Positions 41,963-51,479 are shown, counted from the stretch's first letter. The stretch: 64,000 bases of DNA from BOG-908 sp963751795 (GCA_963751795.1 CAVVVI010000001.1:62001-126000); one strand, 5' to 3'. Made by a program: numbers and translations. Notes: a model not told the origin generated them from the sequence alone.

Positions 41963-42619
41963 CTAGGCGCGATGGGCGAAGATGTCCGGCTCCTCGTAAC
42001 CCAGCAGATCCAGCCGGCACCGGGCGGGGAGGAAATCGAAGCAGGCCTGCGCCAGCCCGCTACGCCCCTCGCGCGCCAGCAGCGCCTCCAGCCGCGCCCA
42101 CAACGCATGCAGATGCAGCACGTCGGAAGCCGCATACGCGATCTGCTCGGGCGAGAGCTCCGCCGCGCCCCAATCGGACGTCTGCTGCTGCTTGGAAATC
42201 TCCACGCCCAGCAACTCGCGGCACAAATCACGCAACCCATGCCGGTCGGTGAACGTGCGCACCAGCTTGGCGGCAATCTTCGTGCAGCGCACCGGCGCCA
42301 CCGTGATGCCCAAATTCATCTGCAGCACGGCCACGTCGAACCGTGCGAAATGCATCAGCTTGGTCACGCCGGGATCGGCCATCATGCGCTTGAGGTTCGG
42401 GCAGTCGTAGCCGCGCCCGCCCAGCCGCTCGGGCACCAGCTGCACCAGATGCGCGCTGCCATCGCCGGAGGAAAGCTGCACCAGGCACAGCCGGTCGCGA
42501 TGCGGGTTCAAACCCATCGTCTCGGTGTCCACGGCGACGACCGGGCCGAGGTTCAGGTCCCCCGGCAGGTCGTCGCGGTAGAGATGCAGCGGTCCGGACG
42601 CGTTGAACTGAACAGCCAT
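41963..42619 (-). CDS. rnd: Ribonuclease D-type 3'-5' exonuclease
   Basis: A 218-aa DEDD exonuclease, shorter than E. coli RNase D because it lacks the HRDC domains, as usual in alphaproteobacteria. ExoI is VVAVDTETMGL, ExoII KLMHFARFDVAVLQ and ExoIII a Y-A-x3-D motif in QIAYAASDVLHLHALW. It probably trims tRNA or other stable RNA 3' ends. ATG 42619 is chosen over 42634. A tRNA gene lies just upstream in the same direction. Confidence 0.88.
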   Translation of the reverse strand: MAVQFNASGPLHLYRDDLPGDLNLGPVVAVDTETMGLNPHRDRLCLVQLSSGDGSAHLVQLVPERLGGRGYDCPNLKRMMADPGVTKLMHFARFDVAVLQMNLGITVAPVRCTKIAAKLVRTFTDRHGLRDLCRELLGVEISKQQQTSDWGAAELSPEQIAYAASDVLHLHALWARLEALLAREGRSGLAQACFDFLPARCRLDLLGYEEPDIFAHRA

Positions 42620-42642
42620 CGATCGCCCAAACAAACCGTCGT

Positions 42643-42729
42643 TGGTGCCCCGGAGAAGACTCGAACTTCCACGACCTTGCGGTCACAGATACCTGAAACC
42701 TGCGCGTCTACCAATTCCGCCACCGGGGC
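42643..42729 (-). tRNA. tRNA-Leu(CAG)
   Basis: 87 nt including an encoded CCA. The acceptor stem GCCCCGG pairs with CCGGGGC, discriminator A. The anticodon stem CAGGT/ATCTG encloses loop TTCAGGT with anticodon CAG. A long variable arm (class II, GTGACCGCAAGGTCGT) and the T-arm GTTCGAGTC are present. It reads CUG codons, frequent in this G+C-rich genome. Confidence 0.95.
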
Positions 42730-42770
42730 CGGTGCAACAACGGAGGCGGGGTGGTAGCGGGCGGGGTGCC

Positions 42771-43023
42771 GGGCGTCAAGCGGAGCGGGTGGGTAGTAAG
42801 GCCAGGGGGCGCTGCCCCCTGGACCCCCGCTGGGGACTTGTCCCCAGACCCCGGCTTCGCCTCGCAGTGTGGGGAGGGGGGCTACACGCATCGTTGCCGC
42901 AGTACGTGCGGCCCCCCTCCCCACACTGCGAAACAAACAGGTTCTAAGGACGACTGTCCTTAGCGGGGTCCAGGGGCAGAGCCCCTGGCCTTGCCGAGCC
43001 CACCCCCGCCCCGCTTGACGCCC
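42771..43023. repeat. 253-bp G+C-rich imperfect inverted repeat with nested hairpins
   Basis: The left arm (42771-42882) and the right arm (42911-43023) are near reverse complements around a 28-bp centre. Both begin GGGCGTCAAGCGG and end in the shared 20-bp block that starts CGCAGTGTGG; both contain AAGGCCAGGGG...CCCCTGGACCCC. Each arm holds its own hairpins (CCAGGGGGC/GCCCCCTGG; TGGGGAC/GTCCCCA on the left; AAGGAC/GTCCTT on the right). It occupies the whole gap between tRNA-Leu and the RNA phosphodiesterase gene, where no gene is seen. Confidence 0.85.
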
Positions 43024-43049
43024 AACACCTCGTCCGCGACCTTCCCTGC

Positions 43050-43586
43050 ATGCGCCTGTTTGTCGCCCTGGATCTGCCCTGGCGGTTGCGTGAGCAGCTC
43101 TCCGCCCTGGCGATGGGTTTGGCTGGCGTGCGTTGGGTGCCGCCGGAGAACTACCATATCACCCTGCGCTTCATCGGCGAGGTGCCGCGCTACACGGCCG
43201 AGGAGATTGACCTGGCTTTGGCCGGTTTGCGCGGCCGCGTGTTCGATCTGGAGCTGGCCGGGGTGGGAGTGCACGAGAAGGCTGGCCGGGTGACTGCGTT
43301 GTGGGTGGGTGTGGCGCGCAATCCGGCGCTGGACCACATGCGCGGCAAGGTGGAGACGGCGTTGCAGCGCATCGGCCTGCCGCCGGAGCGCCGTCGTTTC
43401 GCGCCGCACGTGACGTTGGCGCGCCTGAACGAGCAGGGTGCCGAGCCGCGGCTGGCGGCCTGGGTGCAGGCGCACAATCTGTTCCGCTCGGCGCCGATGC
43501 AGGTGGGCCACCTTACGTTGTTCAGTTCGCAGCTTGGCGGCGAGGCTTCGGTCTACACCGCCGAAGCCGAGTACGAGCTGGCGTGA
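43050..43586 (+). CDS. thpR: RNA 2',3'-cyclic phosphodiesterase
   Basis: A 178-aa 2H-superfamily enzyme with both catalytic motifs, HITL (NYHITLRFIGEV) and HVTL (APHVTLARL), and the typical start MRLFVALDLP. Family members hydrolyse 2',3'-cyclic phosphate RNA ends and can ligate tRNA halves in vitro. Its stop overlaps the GTG start of the next gene (GTGA). It is distinct from the more divergent 2H protein at 14621. Confidence 0.9.
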   Translation: MRLFVALDLPWRLREQLSALAMGLAGVRWVPPENYHITLRFIGEVPRYTAEEIDLALAGLRGRVFDLELAGVGVHEKAGRVTALWVGVARNPALDHMRGKVETALQRIGLPPERRRFAPHVTLARLNEQGAEPRLAAWVQAHNLFRSAPMQVGHLTLFSSQLGGEASVYTAEAEYELA

Positions 43587-44179
43587 GCGAGACCGCATTG
43601 GCCGCATTGCTGGCCGAGGTGCGCGCGTGCACGGCCTGCGCCGCGCATCTGCCGCTGGGGCCGCGCCCGGTGCTGCACATCTCGGCCACCGCGCGCCTGC
43701 TGATCGCCAGCCAGGCGCCCGGCACCAAGGTGCACCATGCCGGCATCAGCTTCTGGGACAACAGCGGCGAGCGCCTGCGCGGCTGGCTCGGCATGGACAA
43801 GGCGCTGTTCTACGACGAGCGGCAGGTGGCCATCCTGCCCATGGGCCTGTGCTATCCCGGCCGCCTGCCCAATGGCGGCGACGCGCCGCCGCGGCTCGAA
43901 TGTGCGCCGCTGTGGCGGGGCCGCATCCTGGCCGCCATGCCCGATCTGCGCCTCACGCTGCTGGTGGGCAGCTACGCCCAGGCCGCCGTGGCGCGCGAGC
44001 AGGGGTGGCCGGCGGCCGGCGTGGGCGCGCGCGTGCGTGATTTCCGGTCGTATCTGCCGCGCTATTTTCCGCTGCCGCACCCCTCCTGGCGCACCGCGGC
44101 GTGGGAGCGGGCCAATCCGTGGTTCGGCGCCGAGGTGCTGCCCGCCTTGCGCGCCCAGATCGCGGCGGCGCTGGCATGA
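43583..44179 (+). CDS. Uracil-DNA glycosylase family protein
   Basis: A 198-aa protein of the UDG superfamily. The motif LLIASQAPG corresponds to the water-activating GQDPY/GEAPG region and LPHPSWR to the HPSP-like loop. An N-terminal CTACAAH recalls family 4 enzymes, but the full four-cysteine cluster is not evident. It may be a DNA repair glycosylase or an uncharacterised relative. It starts at a GTG overlapping thpR and is followed by a permease after 7 bp. Confidence 0.8.
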   Translation: MSETALAALLAEVRACTACAAHLPLGPRPVLHISATARLLIASQAPGTKVHHAGISFWDNSGERLRGWLGMDKALFYDERQVAILPMGLCYPGRLPNGGDAPPRLECAPLWRGRILAAMPDLRLTLLVGSYAQAAVAREQGWPAAGVGARVRDFRSYLPRYFPLPHPSWRTAAWERANPWFGAEVLPALRAQIAAALA

Positions 44180-44186
44180 GCACGCC

Positions 44187-45539
44187 ATGACGGCACATCT
44201 CGCGCGCGACGAAGGCCTGGCCCGCCACATGGGGCCGTGGGCGCTGGCCGCGGCCATCGTCAACGGCGTGGTGGGCGCCGGCATCTTCACGCTGCCCGCC
44301 ACCATGGCCCAGGCAGCCGGCGGGCGCGCCCCACTGGCCTATCTGCTGTGCGGCGGCATCATGGCGCTGGTGGTGCTGTGCTTTGCCGAGGCCGGCAGCC
44401 GGTTGCCCACCAGCGGCGGCGTCTATGGCACGGTATCGGCGGCGCTGGGCCCGCTGGCCGGCTTCGTGTGCGGCATGATGACGTGGTCGGCCAGCGTGCT
44501 GGCCTGCGGCGGCATTGCCGGGGCGTTCGCGTCCACCGTCGGCACGGTGCTGCCGGCGGTTGCCGCCGGGCCGGGGCGGGCGCTGCTGATCGTGCTGGCC
44601 ATCGGCGGCATCGCGGCCATCAACCTGCGCGGCGTGGCGGCGGCGGCATGGACGGTGTCGGCCGCCACCGTGATCAAGCTGGCGCCGCTGGTGCTGTTCG
44701 TGGCCGTGGGTGGCGCCTTGCTGCTGGCCGGCGGGCTGCCGGCGCCCGCCGCGCTGCCGCTGGCGCCGCTCTCCGGCCTGGGCCAGGCGGTGATCCTGGG
44801 CGTGTTCGCCTTCAGCGGCATGGAAACGCCGCTGGCCGCCAGCGGCGAGGTGGCGGACGGCCATCGCAACGTGCCGCGTGCGCTGTTCTGGTCGATGGGT
44901 TTCGTGCTGGTGCTCTATGTCGGTATCCAGACGGTCAGCCAGGCCGTGCTGGGCGCCGGACTGGCTGGGCAGGCGGCGCCTTTGGCCGCGGCCGCCGCCC
45001 GCCTGGGCCCGGCCGCCCGCGTGGTGCTGGTGGCCGGTGCCGCGCTTTCCATGCTGGCCTGGATCGGCAGCGACGTTCTGGGTGCGCCGCGCATCCTGTT
45101 CGCCTTCGCGCGTGACGGGCTGCTGCCCCGCGCGCTGGGCCGCGCCAGCCCGCGCCGTGCCGCGCCTGACGTGGCCATCGTGGTGCATGCCGCCATCGCT
45201 GCCGGGCTGGCGCTGAGCGGCAGCTTCAACGTGCTGATCGTGGCCTCGGCGCTTAACACCGCAGGGCTGTACTTCCTGGGCTGTGCGGCCGCCTGGATGC
45301 TGCACCGGCGCGGCATTGCGGCTTCCGGCACGCCGGTGAGCTTCGCCGTGCTGCCGGCGGCGGCGGCCGGCGGCATGGCGGCGATGGTGGCGCTGGTCTG
45401 CCTGGCACCGCGGGCCGAGGTGCTGGGCCTGGCCGCGGTGATCGCCGTCAGCCTGGCGCTCTATGCCGGCGCACGGGCCCTGCACCGCCCCCGCGCGGGG
45501 GCTGCGGGAGAGGGTGACGCGGGCCGGCCGCCGGTCTAG
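44187..45539 (+). CDS. APC-superfamily amino acid permease
   Basis: A 450-aa transporter with about twelve membrane segments. The first-segment motif NGVVGAGIFTLPA and the APC features SGMETPLAASGEVADGHRNVPRAL and GAPRILFAFARDGLLP are clear. It imports amino acids or polyamines with a cation gradient; the substrate is not predictable. ATG 44187 is chosen because it gives the family N-terminus; the longer frame runs antisense-like through the previous gene. Confidence 0.88.
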   Translation: MTAHLARDEGLARHMGPWALAAAIVNGVVGAGIFTLPATMAQAAGGRAPLAYLLCGGIMALVVLCFAEAGSRLPTSGGVYGTVSAALGPLAGFVCGMMTWSASVLACGGIAGAFASTVGTVLPAVAAGPGRALLIVLAIGGIAAINLRGVAAAAWTVSAATVIKLAPLVLFVAVGGALLLAGGLPAPAALPLAPLSGLGQAVILGVFAFSGMETPLAASGEVADGHRNVPRALFWSMGFVLVLYVGIQTVSQAVLGAGLAGQAAPLAAAAARLGPAARVVLVAGAALSMLAWIGSDVLGAPRILFAFARDGLLPRALGRASPRRAAPDVAIVVHAAIAAGLALSGSFNVLIVASALNTAGLYFLGCAAAWMLHRRGIAASGTPVSFAVLPAAAAGGMAAMVALVCLAPRAEVLGLAAVIAVSLALYAGARALHRPRAGAAGEGDAGRPPV

Positions 45540-45574
45540 CCTCGGTGCAGATTCGAACGGGAAACATTGCGTCC

Positions 45575-47692
45575 ATGACCCATCGTGCGCTCACCGCCTC
45601 GCTGCTCGCCCCTGCCTTGCTGATGGGCGGGGCCGCCGGCGCGCGCGCCGCCAACCCGCTGCTGGCGCCCAGCACGCTGCCGTACCAGGCGCCGCCGTTC
45701 GATCAGATCCACGATGCCGATTACGCCCCGGCGATCGACGCCGCGATGCGCGCCCATGACAGCGAGATCGCGGCCATCGCCGGCGACCGCGCCGCGCCCA
45801 CCTTCGAGAATACCGTCGTCGCCATGGAGCGTTCCGGCGCGCTGCTGACGCGGGTGGCGCAGATCTTCGGCAACATCACGCAATCCAACACCGACGACGC
45901 GCTGGACCGCGCCAAGGAGGAGATCGAGCCGAAGCTGCAGGCCCACGAGGACGGCATCTACCTCAACGCGATCCTGTTCGCCCGCGTCAGGGCCGTGCAC
46001 GATCAGCGTGCGCAGCTCAAGCTCGATGCGAAATCGCTCTATCTGCTGGAACAGACCTACAAGCGCTTCGTGCATGCCGGCGCCGCACTGGCCGCCGCCG
46101 ATCAGTCGCGCCTGCGCACGCTGAACCAGCAGATCAGCAAGCTGCAGACATCGTTCCAGCAGAAGCTGCTGGCCGCCACCGCCGCCGGTGCCGTGGTGGC
46201 CGACACGCAGGCCGAGCTGGCGGGCCTGGACGATCCTGCCGTAGCCGCGGCGGCCGAAGCCGGCAAGACGCGCGGCCACCCTGGCAAATACGTGCTGCCG
46301 CTGCGCAACACCACGCAGCAGCCGATCCTGGCCAAGCTGACCGACCGTGCGCTGCGCACGCGCATCATGGCCGCTTCCGAACAGCGCGGCGACGCACCTG
46401 GCGCCAACGACGTGCGCGACCTGGTGGCCCAGCTCGCCCGGCTGCGCGCCGAGAAGGCCAAGCTGATGGGCTTCCCCAGCTTCTCGGCCTACGCGCTGGA
46501 CGACCAGATGGCCAAGACGCCGGCAGCCGCCTTCAAGCTTCTCGACAGCCTGGTGCCGGGTGCGACGGCCAAGGCCGGCCGCGAAGCACGCGACATGCAG
46601 GCGATCATCGATGCGCAGCATGGCGGCTTCACGCTGACGGCAGCCGACTGGCCGTTCTATGCCGAGCAGGTGCGCCACCAGAAATACGACCTCGACGAGG
46701 CGCAGACGCGCCCGTATTTCGAGATCGACCGCGTGCTGCATGACGGCGTGTTCTTCGCCGCCAACAAGCTGTACGGTATCACGCTGAAGGAACGCCACGA
46801 CATTCCGGTCTATCAGCCGGACGTGCGCACCTTCGAGGTGTTCGATGCCGACGGCACGCCGATCGCGTTGTTCTACGCCGACTATTATGCGCGCGCGAAC
46901 AAGCAGGGCGGCGCCTGGTGCGACGAGTTCGTCCCCCCGAGCGGCCTGCTCGGACTGCGGCCGGTGGTGGTCAATGTCGCGAGCTTCACCAAGCCCGCAC
47001 CGGGCCAGCCGGCGCTGATCAGCTTCGATGACGTGACCACGATGTTCCACGAATTCGGCCACGCGCTACACGCGATCTTCAGCAACCAGCACTTCCCGAG
47101 CCAGAACGGCTTTGCCGTGCCGCGTGACGTCGTCGAGTTCCCCTCGCAGTTCAACGAGCATTGGGCGCTCGATCCCGCGGTGTTCGCGAGCTACGCGCGC
47201 CATTACCAAACCGGCGCTGCCATGCCGGCCGAGATGGTGGAAAAGATCAAGCGCGCCCGCACGTTCAACCAGGGTTACATGCTGACCGAATATCTCGCAG
47301 CCGCCCTGCTCGATCTCGAATGGCACAGCCTGCCTGCCGAGGCGCCGCTGCAGACGCCCGACACGTTCGAGGCGGCCGCTCTGGCCAAGCACAAGATCGA
47401 TGTGGCGACGGTGCCGCCGCGCTACCGCACCACGTATTTCTCTCACATCTGGGCCGGCGGCTACGCCTCGGGCTACTACGCCTATCTGTGGGGCGAAGTG
47501 CTGGATGACGACGCGTACGCCTGGTTCACCGAACATGGCGGGCTGACGCGCGCCAACGGCCAGCGCTTCCGCGACATGCTGCTGGCCCCGGGCCACACCG
47601 CCGACCCGATGGAGCTGTACCGCGCCTTCCGCGGCCACGATCCCGATACCGCGCCGCTGCTGCACCAGCGCGGGCTCGATATCCAGGACTGA
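45575..47692 (+). CDS. dcp: Exported M3-family zinc metallopeptidase (peptidyl-dipeptidase Dcp type)
   Basis: A 705-aa thermolysin-fold peptidase. The zinc motif is HEFGHALH with H492, E493 and H496; the third ligand is expected in the following helix (DVVEFPSQFNEHW). A signal peptide (LLAPALLMGGAAGARA) suggests a periplasmic location. Dcp removes C-terminal dipeptides. ATG 45575 is chosen; a start at 45545 precedes the signal peptide with no benefit. The M48 peptidase gene follows after 5 bp. Confidence 0.9.
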   Translation: MTHRALTASLLAPALLMGGAAGARAANPLLAPSTLPYQAPPFDQIHDADYAPAIDAAMRAHDSEIAAIAGDRAAPTFENTVVAMERSGALLTRVAQIFGNITQSNTDDALDRAKEEIEPKLQAHEDGIYLNAILFARVRAVHDQRAQLKLDAKSLYLLEQTYKRFVHAGAALAAADQSRLRTLNQQISKLQTSFQQKLLAATAAGAVVADTQAELAGLDDPAVAAAAEAGKTRGHPGKYVLPLRNTTQQPILAKLTDRALRTRIMAASEQRGDAPGANDVRDLVAQLARLRAEKAKLMGFPSFSAYALDDQMAKTPAAAFKLLDSLVPGATAKAGREARDMQAIIDAQHGGFTLTAADWPFYAEQVRHQKYDLDEAQTRPYFEIDRVLHDGVFFAANKLYGITLKERHDIPVYQPDVRTFEVFDADGTPIALFYADYYARANKQGGAWCDEFVPPSGLLGLRPVVVNVASFTKPAPGQPALISFDDVTTMFHEFGHALHAIFSNQHFPSQNGFAVPRDVVEFPSQFNEHWALDPAVFASYARHYQTGAAMPAEMVEKIKRARTFNQGYMLTEYLAAALLDLEWHSLPAEAPLQTPDTFEAAALAKHKIDVATVPPRYRTTYFSHIWAGGYASGYYAYLWGEVLDDDAYAWFTEHGGLTRANGQRFRDMLLAPGHTADPMELYRAFRGHDPDTAPLLHQRGLDIQD

Positions 47693-47697
47693 ACATC

Positions 47698-48945
47698 ATG
47701 CGCCGTTCCCCGCCGGCATCACGCATTGTTTGGCTGGCCCTGCTCCTGCTCTGTTTGGGTGCAGCGCCCGCCTTGGCGTTCGATCCGCAGGCCGCTACCC
47801 AGGCCTACCTGGCCAGCGTGCCGGCGGCGGCGAAGCTGAAATCGGACGCCTATTTCGAAGGTGGCTACTGGCTCATCCTGTGGAACGCGCTGTACGGCAT
47901 CGCCGTCTCGCTTCTGCTGCTCGCCACGCGCGCCTCGGCGTGGCTCCGCACCAGCGCCTTCCGCATCGCCCGCTGGCGCTGGCCGGCCGTCGCACTCTAC
48001 GGCGTCTTCTACATCCTCGCCGTCACGCTGCTCACGCTCCCGCTCGACATCTATCAGGGCTTCGTGCGTGAACACGCCTACGATCTGTCGAACCAGACGT
48101 TCGGCGCGTGGGCGGGCGATCATCTGATCGGCGTGGTGGTCAACGCCATCTCCGCAGCACTCGTTCTGCCGATCGTCTATGCCGCCATCCGCGCCGCGCC
48201 ACGCCGCTGGTGGGCATGGGGCGCCGCCGTGGTGCTGGTGTTCTTCGCCATCAACCTCGTGCTCTCGCCGCTGTTTCTCGAGCCGCTGCTGAACCGCTTC
48301 CAGCCGCTGCCTGCCGGCCCGGTGCGCGAGCAGATCCTGGCCATGGCGCGCGCCGACGGCATCGCCGCGCACGACGTGCTCGAATACGACAGCTCCCGCC
48401 AGACGGACCGCATCAGCGCGCACGTCTCCGGCCTGTTCGGCACCACGCAGATCTCGCTCACCGACAACCTGATCCGCCAGTGCTCGCCCGACGAAGTGCT
48501 GGCCGTGCTGGGCCACGAAATCGGCCACGCCGTGATGGGCCACATCTTCGGCCTGCTGGCCGGGTTCGCGGTGCTGATCGCCGGCGGCTTCGCCTTCGCG
48601 CGCTGGGTTCTGGGCGCCGCGCTCCGCCGCTTCGGGCCGCGCTGGGCTATCGCGGACGCAGCCGACCCCGCCGGCCTGCCGATCCTGGCCGCCGCATTCA
48701 CGCTGTATTTCTTCGTGCTGACGCCGGTGCTCAACACGCTCATCCGCACGCAGGAAATGCAGGCCGACATCTTCGGCCTCAACCTCGCCCGCCGGCCCGA
48801 CGCGTTCGCCACCGTGGCGCTGAAACTTGGCAAATACCGCAAGCTCGATCCCGGCCCGATCGAGGAGTTCGTATTCTACGATCACCCGAGCGGCCACACG
48901 CGCATCCTGACGGCCATGCGCTGGAAGGCCGAGTTGGCGCCCTGA
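47698..48945 (+). CDS. M48-family membrane metallopeptidase (Ste24/CAAX-protease-like)
   Basis: A 415-aa integral membrane protease. The zinc site is HEIGHAVMGH with H273, E274 and H277; the later glutamate is in RTQEMQADIFG. A signal-like first segment and several further TM helices match the Ste24 layout. In bacteria such proteases act in membrane protein quality control. It probably shares a transcript with dcp. Confidence 0.88.
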   Translation: MRRSPPASRIVWLALLLLCLGAAPALAFDPQAATQAYLASVPAAAKLKSDAYFEGGYWLILWNALYGIAVSLLLLATRASAWLRTSAFRIARWRWPAVALYGVFYILAVTLLTLPLDIYQGFVREHAYDLSNQTFGAWAGDHLIGVVVNAISAALVLPIVYAAIRAAPRRWWAWGAAVVLVFFAINLVLSPLFLEPLLNRFQPLPAGPVREQILAMARADGIAAHDVLEYDSSRQTDRISAHVSGLFGTTQISLTDNLIRQCSPDEVLAVLGHEIGHAVMGHIFGLLAGFAVLIAGGFAFARWVLGAALRRFGPRWAIADAADPAGLPILAAAFTLYFFVLTPVLNTLIRTQEMQADIFGLNLARRPDAFATVALKLGKYRKLDPGPIEEFVFYDHPSGHTRILTAMRWKAELAP

Positions 48946-48948
48946 GCG

Positions 48949-49839
48949 CTACGCCTCAGGCCACAGCCAGGCCGCGCCCCGCACGCCCGAACTGTCGCCA
49001 TGCATGTTGCGCAGCACCGGCGTTGCTGCCCCATGCGCATTGACGTGCCGCGTCAGCAGTGCCGGCACCTCGTTGTACAGATGCTCCATGTTGGACAGCC
49101 CGCCGCCGATGACGATCGCGTCCGGGTCGAGGATGTTGACGATCACCGCCAGCGCGCGCGCGGTCCGGTCCGCATGGCGCGCCAGTGCCGCCACCGCCCG
49201 CGCGTCGCCCGCCGCCGCGCGCACCGGAATACCGCTGGCGTCCGCGTGGCCGGGCCCGTCGCAATCGGCCGCCAATGACGGCCCGGCGATGTAGCGCTCG
49301 ATACAGCCCAAATTGCGGCAGAAGCAGGCGGGGTAGGGCAGCTCGTCGGCGGTGGGCCAGGGCAGCGGCGTGTGCCCCCATTCGCCGCAGATGCGGTGCC
49401 GGCCCTGCAGCACCGCGCCGTCGATCACCAACGCGCCGCCGCAGCCGGTCCCCAGGATTACGCCGAACACCACACGGTGCCCCGCCGCAGCCCCGTCCGA
49501 GGCTTCCGACAAAGCAAAGCAGTTGGCGTCGTTCTCCACCCGCACCGGGCGCCCCAGTGCGGCCTGCAGATCGCGGTCGAAGGGATGCCCGTTCATCCAC
49601 ACCGAATTGGCGTTCAGCACCGTGCCGGTGGCCGGGCTGATGGCCCCCGGAATGCCAACCCCCACCGTGCCGCTCTGGCCCAGCTCGTGCTCGGCGGCGG
49701 CCACCAGCGCCTGCACGGCCGCGATCGCGGCGGCGTAGCTGCGCGGATTGGGCACACGGCGCCGCAGCCGCATTTGGTTGCCCTCGCCGAGTGCCACGAT
49801 CTCGATCTTGGTGCCGCCGAAATCGATCCCGATCCGCAT
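48949..49839 (-). CDS. ROK-family sugar kinase
   Basis: A 296-aa kinase. The ATP phosphate motif is IGIDFGGTKIE at the N-terminus, with GVGIPGAISP, NDANCFALSE (catalytic Asp) and LGTGCGGALV. A zinc site is formed by the His of EWGHTPLPW and cysteines of PACFCRNLGCIE, typical of fructokinase/N-acetylglucosamine kinases. The sugar is uncertain. It is convergent with the M48 gene (3-bp gap) and divergent from the M32 peptidase. Confidence 0.88.
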   Translation of the reverse strand: MRIGIDFGGTKIEIVALGEGNQMRLRRRVPNPRSYAAAIAAVQALVAAAEHELGQSGTVGVGIPGAISPATGTVLNANSVWMNGHPFDRDLQAALGRPVRVENDANCFALSEASDGAAAGHRVVFGVILGTGCGGALVIDGAVLQGRHRICGEWGHTPLPWPTADELPYPACFCRNLGCIERYIAGPSLAADCDGPGHADASGIPVRAAAGDARAVAALARHADRTARALAVIVNILDPDAIVIGGGLSNMEHLYNEVPALLTRHVNAHGAATPVLRNMHGDSSGVRGAAWLWPEA

Positions 49840-49937
49840 CGCTCATCCGCCTTTGCGCCAGCGGTCTAGCACCCGGCACCCCCGGCCCGCCACGCGCCGC
49901 GCCTTTTCTGCGCGCCGGGCCACCCCATTCTCGTGCG

Positions 49938-51422
49938 ATGTCCGCATATCAGCGCCTGACCGACCGCTTCGGCCGCATCGCCACCCTCTCCGAAGCCGGT
50001 GCCATGCTGGGCTGGGATGCCAGCACCATGATGCCCAGCGGCGGTGCCGCCGCCCGCGGCGACCAGCTCGCCGTGCTGGCCGGCGTGGCCCAGGCCATGC
50101 TGACCGATCCGCAAACCGCCGACGACCTGGCCGAAGCCACCGATCAGCCCGACGCGCAGGATGCCGCCAACCTCTCGCTGATGCGCCAGGAGCACCTGCG
50201 CGCCACCGCCCTGCCGCCTGGCCTGGTGGAAGCCGAAACCCGCGCCAACCTCGCCTGCGAAACCGTCTGGCGCGAGGCCCGCGCCGCCTCGGATTTCGCC
50301 AGCGTCGCGCCCTATCTGCAGGAGGTGGTCCGCTTGGCGCAGGCCCGCGCCGCCGCCCTGTCCGGCCCGCTGGGCCTCTCGCCCTACGACTGCCTGCTGG
50401 ACGGCTTCCAGCGCGGCGTCACCGTGGCGGAGCTCGATCCGCTGTTCAGCCGCCTGCAAACCTTCCTGGCCGACGCGCTGCCCCGCGCCGAGGCCCTGCA
50501 GGCCCGCCTGTCGCCGCCACTGCCACTGCCCGGCCACTTTCCCGCCGCCGCGCAGGAAGCGCTGTGCCGCAAGCTCGCCGCCCGCGCCGGGCTGGATTTC
50601 ACCCATGCCCGCCTGGATCGCTCGCTGCACCCGTTCTGCGGCGGCACACCCACCGACGTGCGGATCACCACCCGCTACGACGAGACCGACCCCACCCAGG
50701 CCATCATGGGCGTGCTGCACGAAACCGGCCACGGCCTCTACGAACGCGGCCTGCCACCCGCCTGGGCGCGCCAGCCGCTGGGTACGGCCGCCGGCATGGC
50801 GGTGCACGAAAGCCAGTCGCTCATCGTCGAGATGCAGGCCGCCCGTTCGGATGCCTATCTCGGCTGGCTCTCCGGCGAACTGACGGGCGCCTTCGGCATC
50901 GCCGGCCCCGCCGCCGCCCCGGCCAACCTCGCCCGCCTCTGGCGCCACGTGGAGCGCGGCTTCATCCGCGTGGACGCCGACGAGCTCACCTACCCCGCCC
51001 ACGTGATCCTGCGCACGCGCCTGGAACGCGCGCTGATCGCCGGCGACCTGACCGTGCCCGACCTGCCCGGCGCCTGGAACGACGCCATGGCCGCCATGCT
51101 CGGCATCCGCCCACCCAACGACCGCCTCGGCTGCCTGCAGGACATCCACTGGTACGACGGCCTGTTCGGCTACTTCCCGTCCTACACACTGGGTGCGATG
51201 GCCGCCGCGCAGCTGATGGCCGCCGCCCGCGAAGCCCTGCCGGCACTCGATGAGGCGCTGGGCGAGGGCAACCTGGCACCGCTCACCACGTGGCTGGGGG
51301 CGGCGGTGCACGCCCATGGCAGCCTGTTCGGGTTTTCGGAGCTGCTCACGGCGGCAACGGGGCGTCCGTTGGATCCTGCCGCCTTTGAGCGGCATCTGAC
51401 GGAGCGGTATTTGGTGGGGTGA
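49938..51422 (+). CDS. M32-family metallocarboxypeptidase
   Basis: A 494-aa thermostable-carboxypeptidase-type enzyme. The zinc motif HETGHGLYERGLP has H261, E262 and H265, and the conserved DVRITTRYDE lies just before it. It has no signal peptide, so it should be cytoplasmic. It removes C-terminal residues with broad specificity. ATG 49938 (MSAYQRLTDRFG) is the family start. A palindromic repeat follows the stop. Confidence 0.92.
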   Translation: MSAYQRLTDRFGRIATLSEAGAMLGWDASTMMPSGGAAARGDQLAVLAGVAQAMLTDPQTADDLAEATDQPDAQDAANLSLMRQEHLRATALPPGLVEAETRANLACETVWREARAASDFASVAPYLQEVVRLAQARAAALSGPLGLSPYDCLLDGFQRGVTVAELDPLFSRLQTFLADALPRAEALQARLSPPLPLPGHFPAAAQEALCRKLAARAGLDFTHARLDRSLHPFCGGTPTDVRITTRYDETDPTQAIMGVLHETGHGLYERGLPPAWARQPLGTAAGMAVHESQSLIVEMQAARSDAYLGWLSGELTGAFGIAGPAAAPANLARLWRHVERGFIRVDADELTYPAHVILRTRLERALIAGDLTVPDLPGAWNDAMAAMLGIRPPNDRLGCLQDIHWYDGLFGYFPSYTLGAMAAAQLMAAAREALPALDEALGEGNLAPLTTWLGAAVHAHGSLFGFSELLTAATGRPLDPAAFERHLTERYLVG

Positions 51423-51444
51423 CGGTTGAGGAGGGAAGCAAGCA

Positions 51445-51479
51445 GTCCTTTTTCGAGAAAAAGGACCAAAAAGCTTTTG
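51445..51479 (-). repeat. Palindromic A/T repeat, copy 12
   Basis: Variant GTCCTTTTTC/GAAAAAGGAC with paired changes, followed by CAAAAAGCTTTTG, downstream of the M32 peptidase stop. Confidence 0.8.

Noticed and set aside
42771..43023. Small proteins encoded in the block beside tRNA-Leu
   Set aside because: The short frames are products of the G+C-rich inverted repeat, with no start context and no recognisable sequence.
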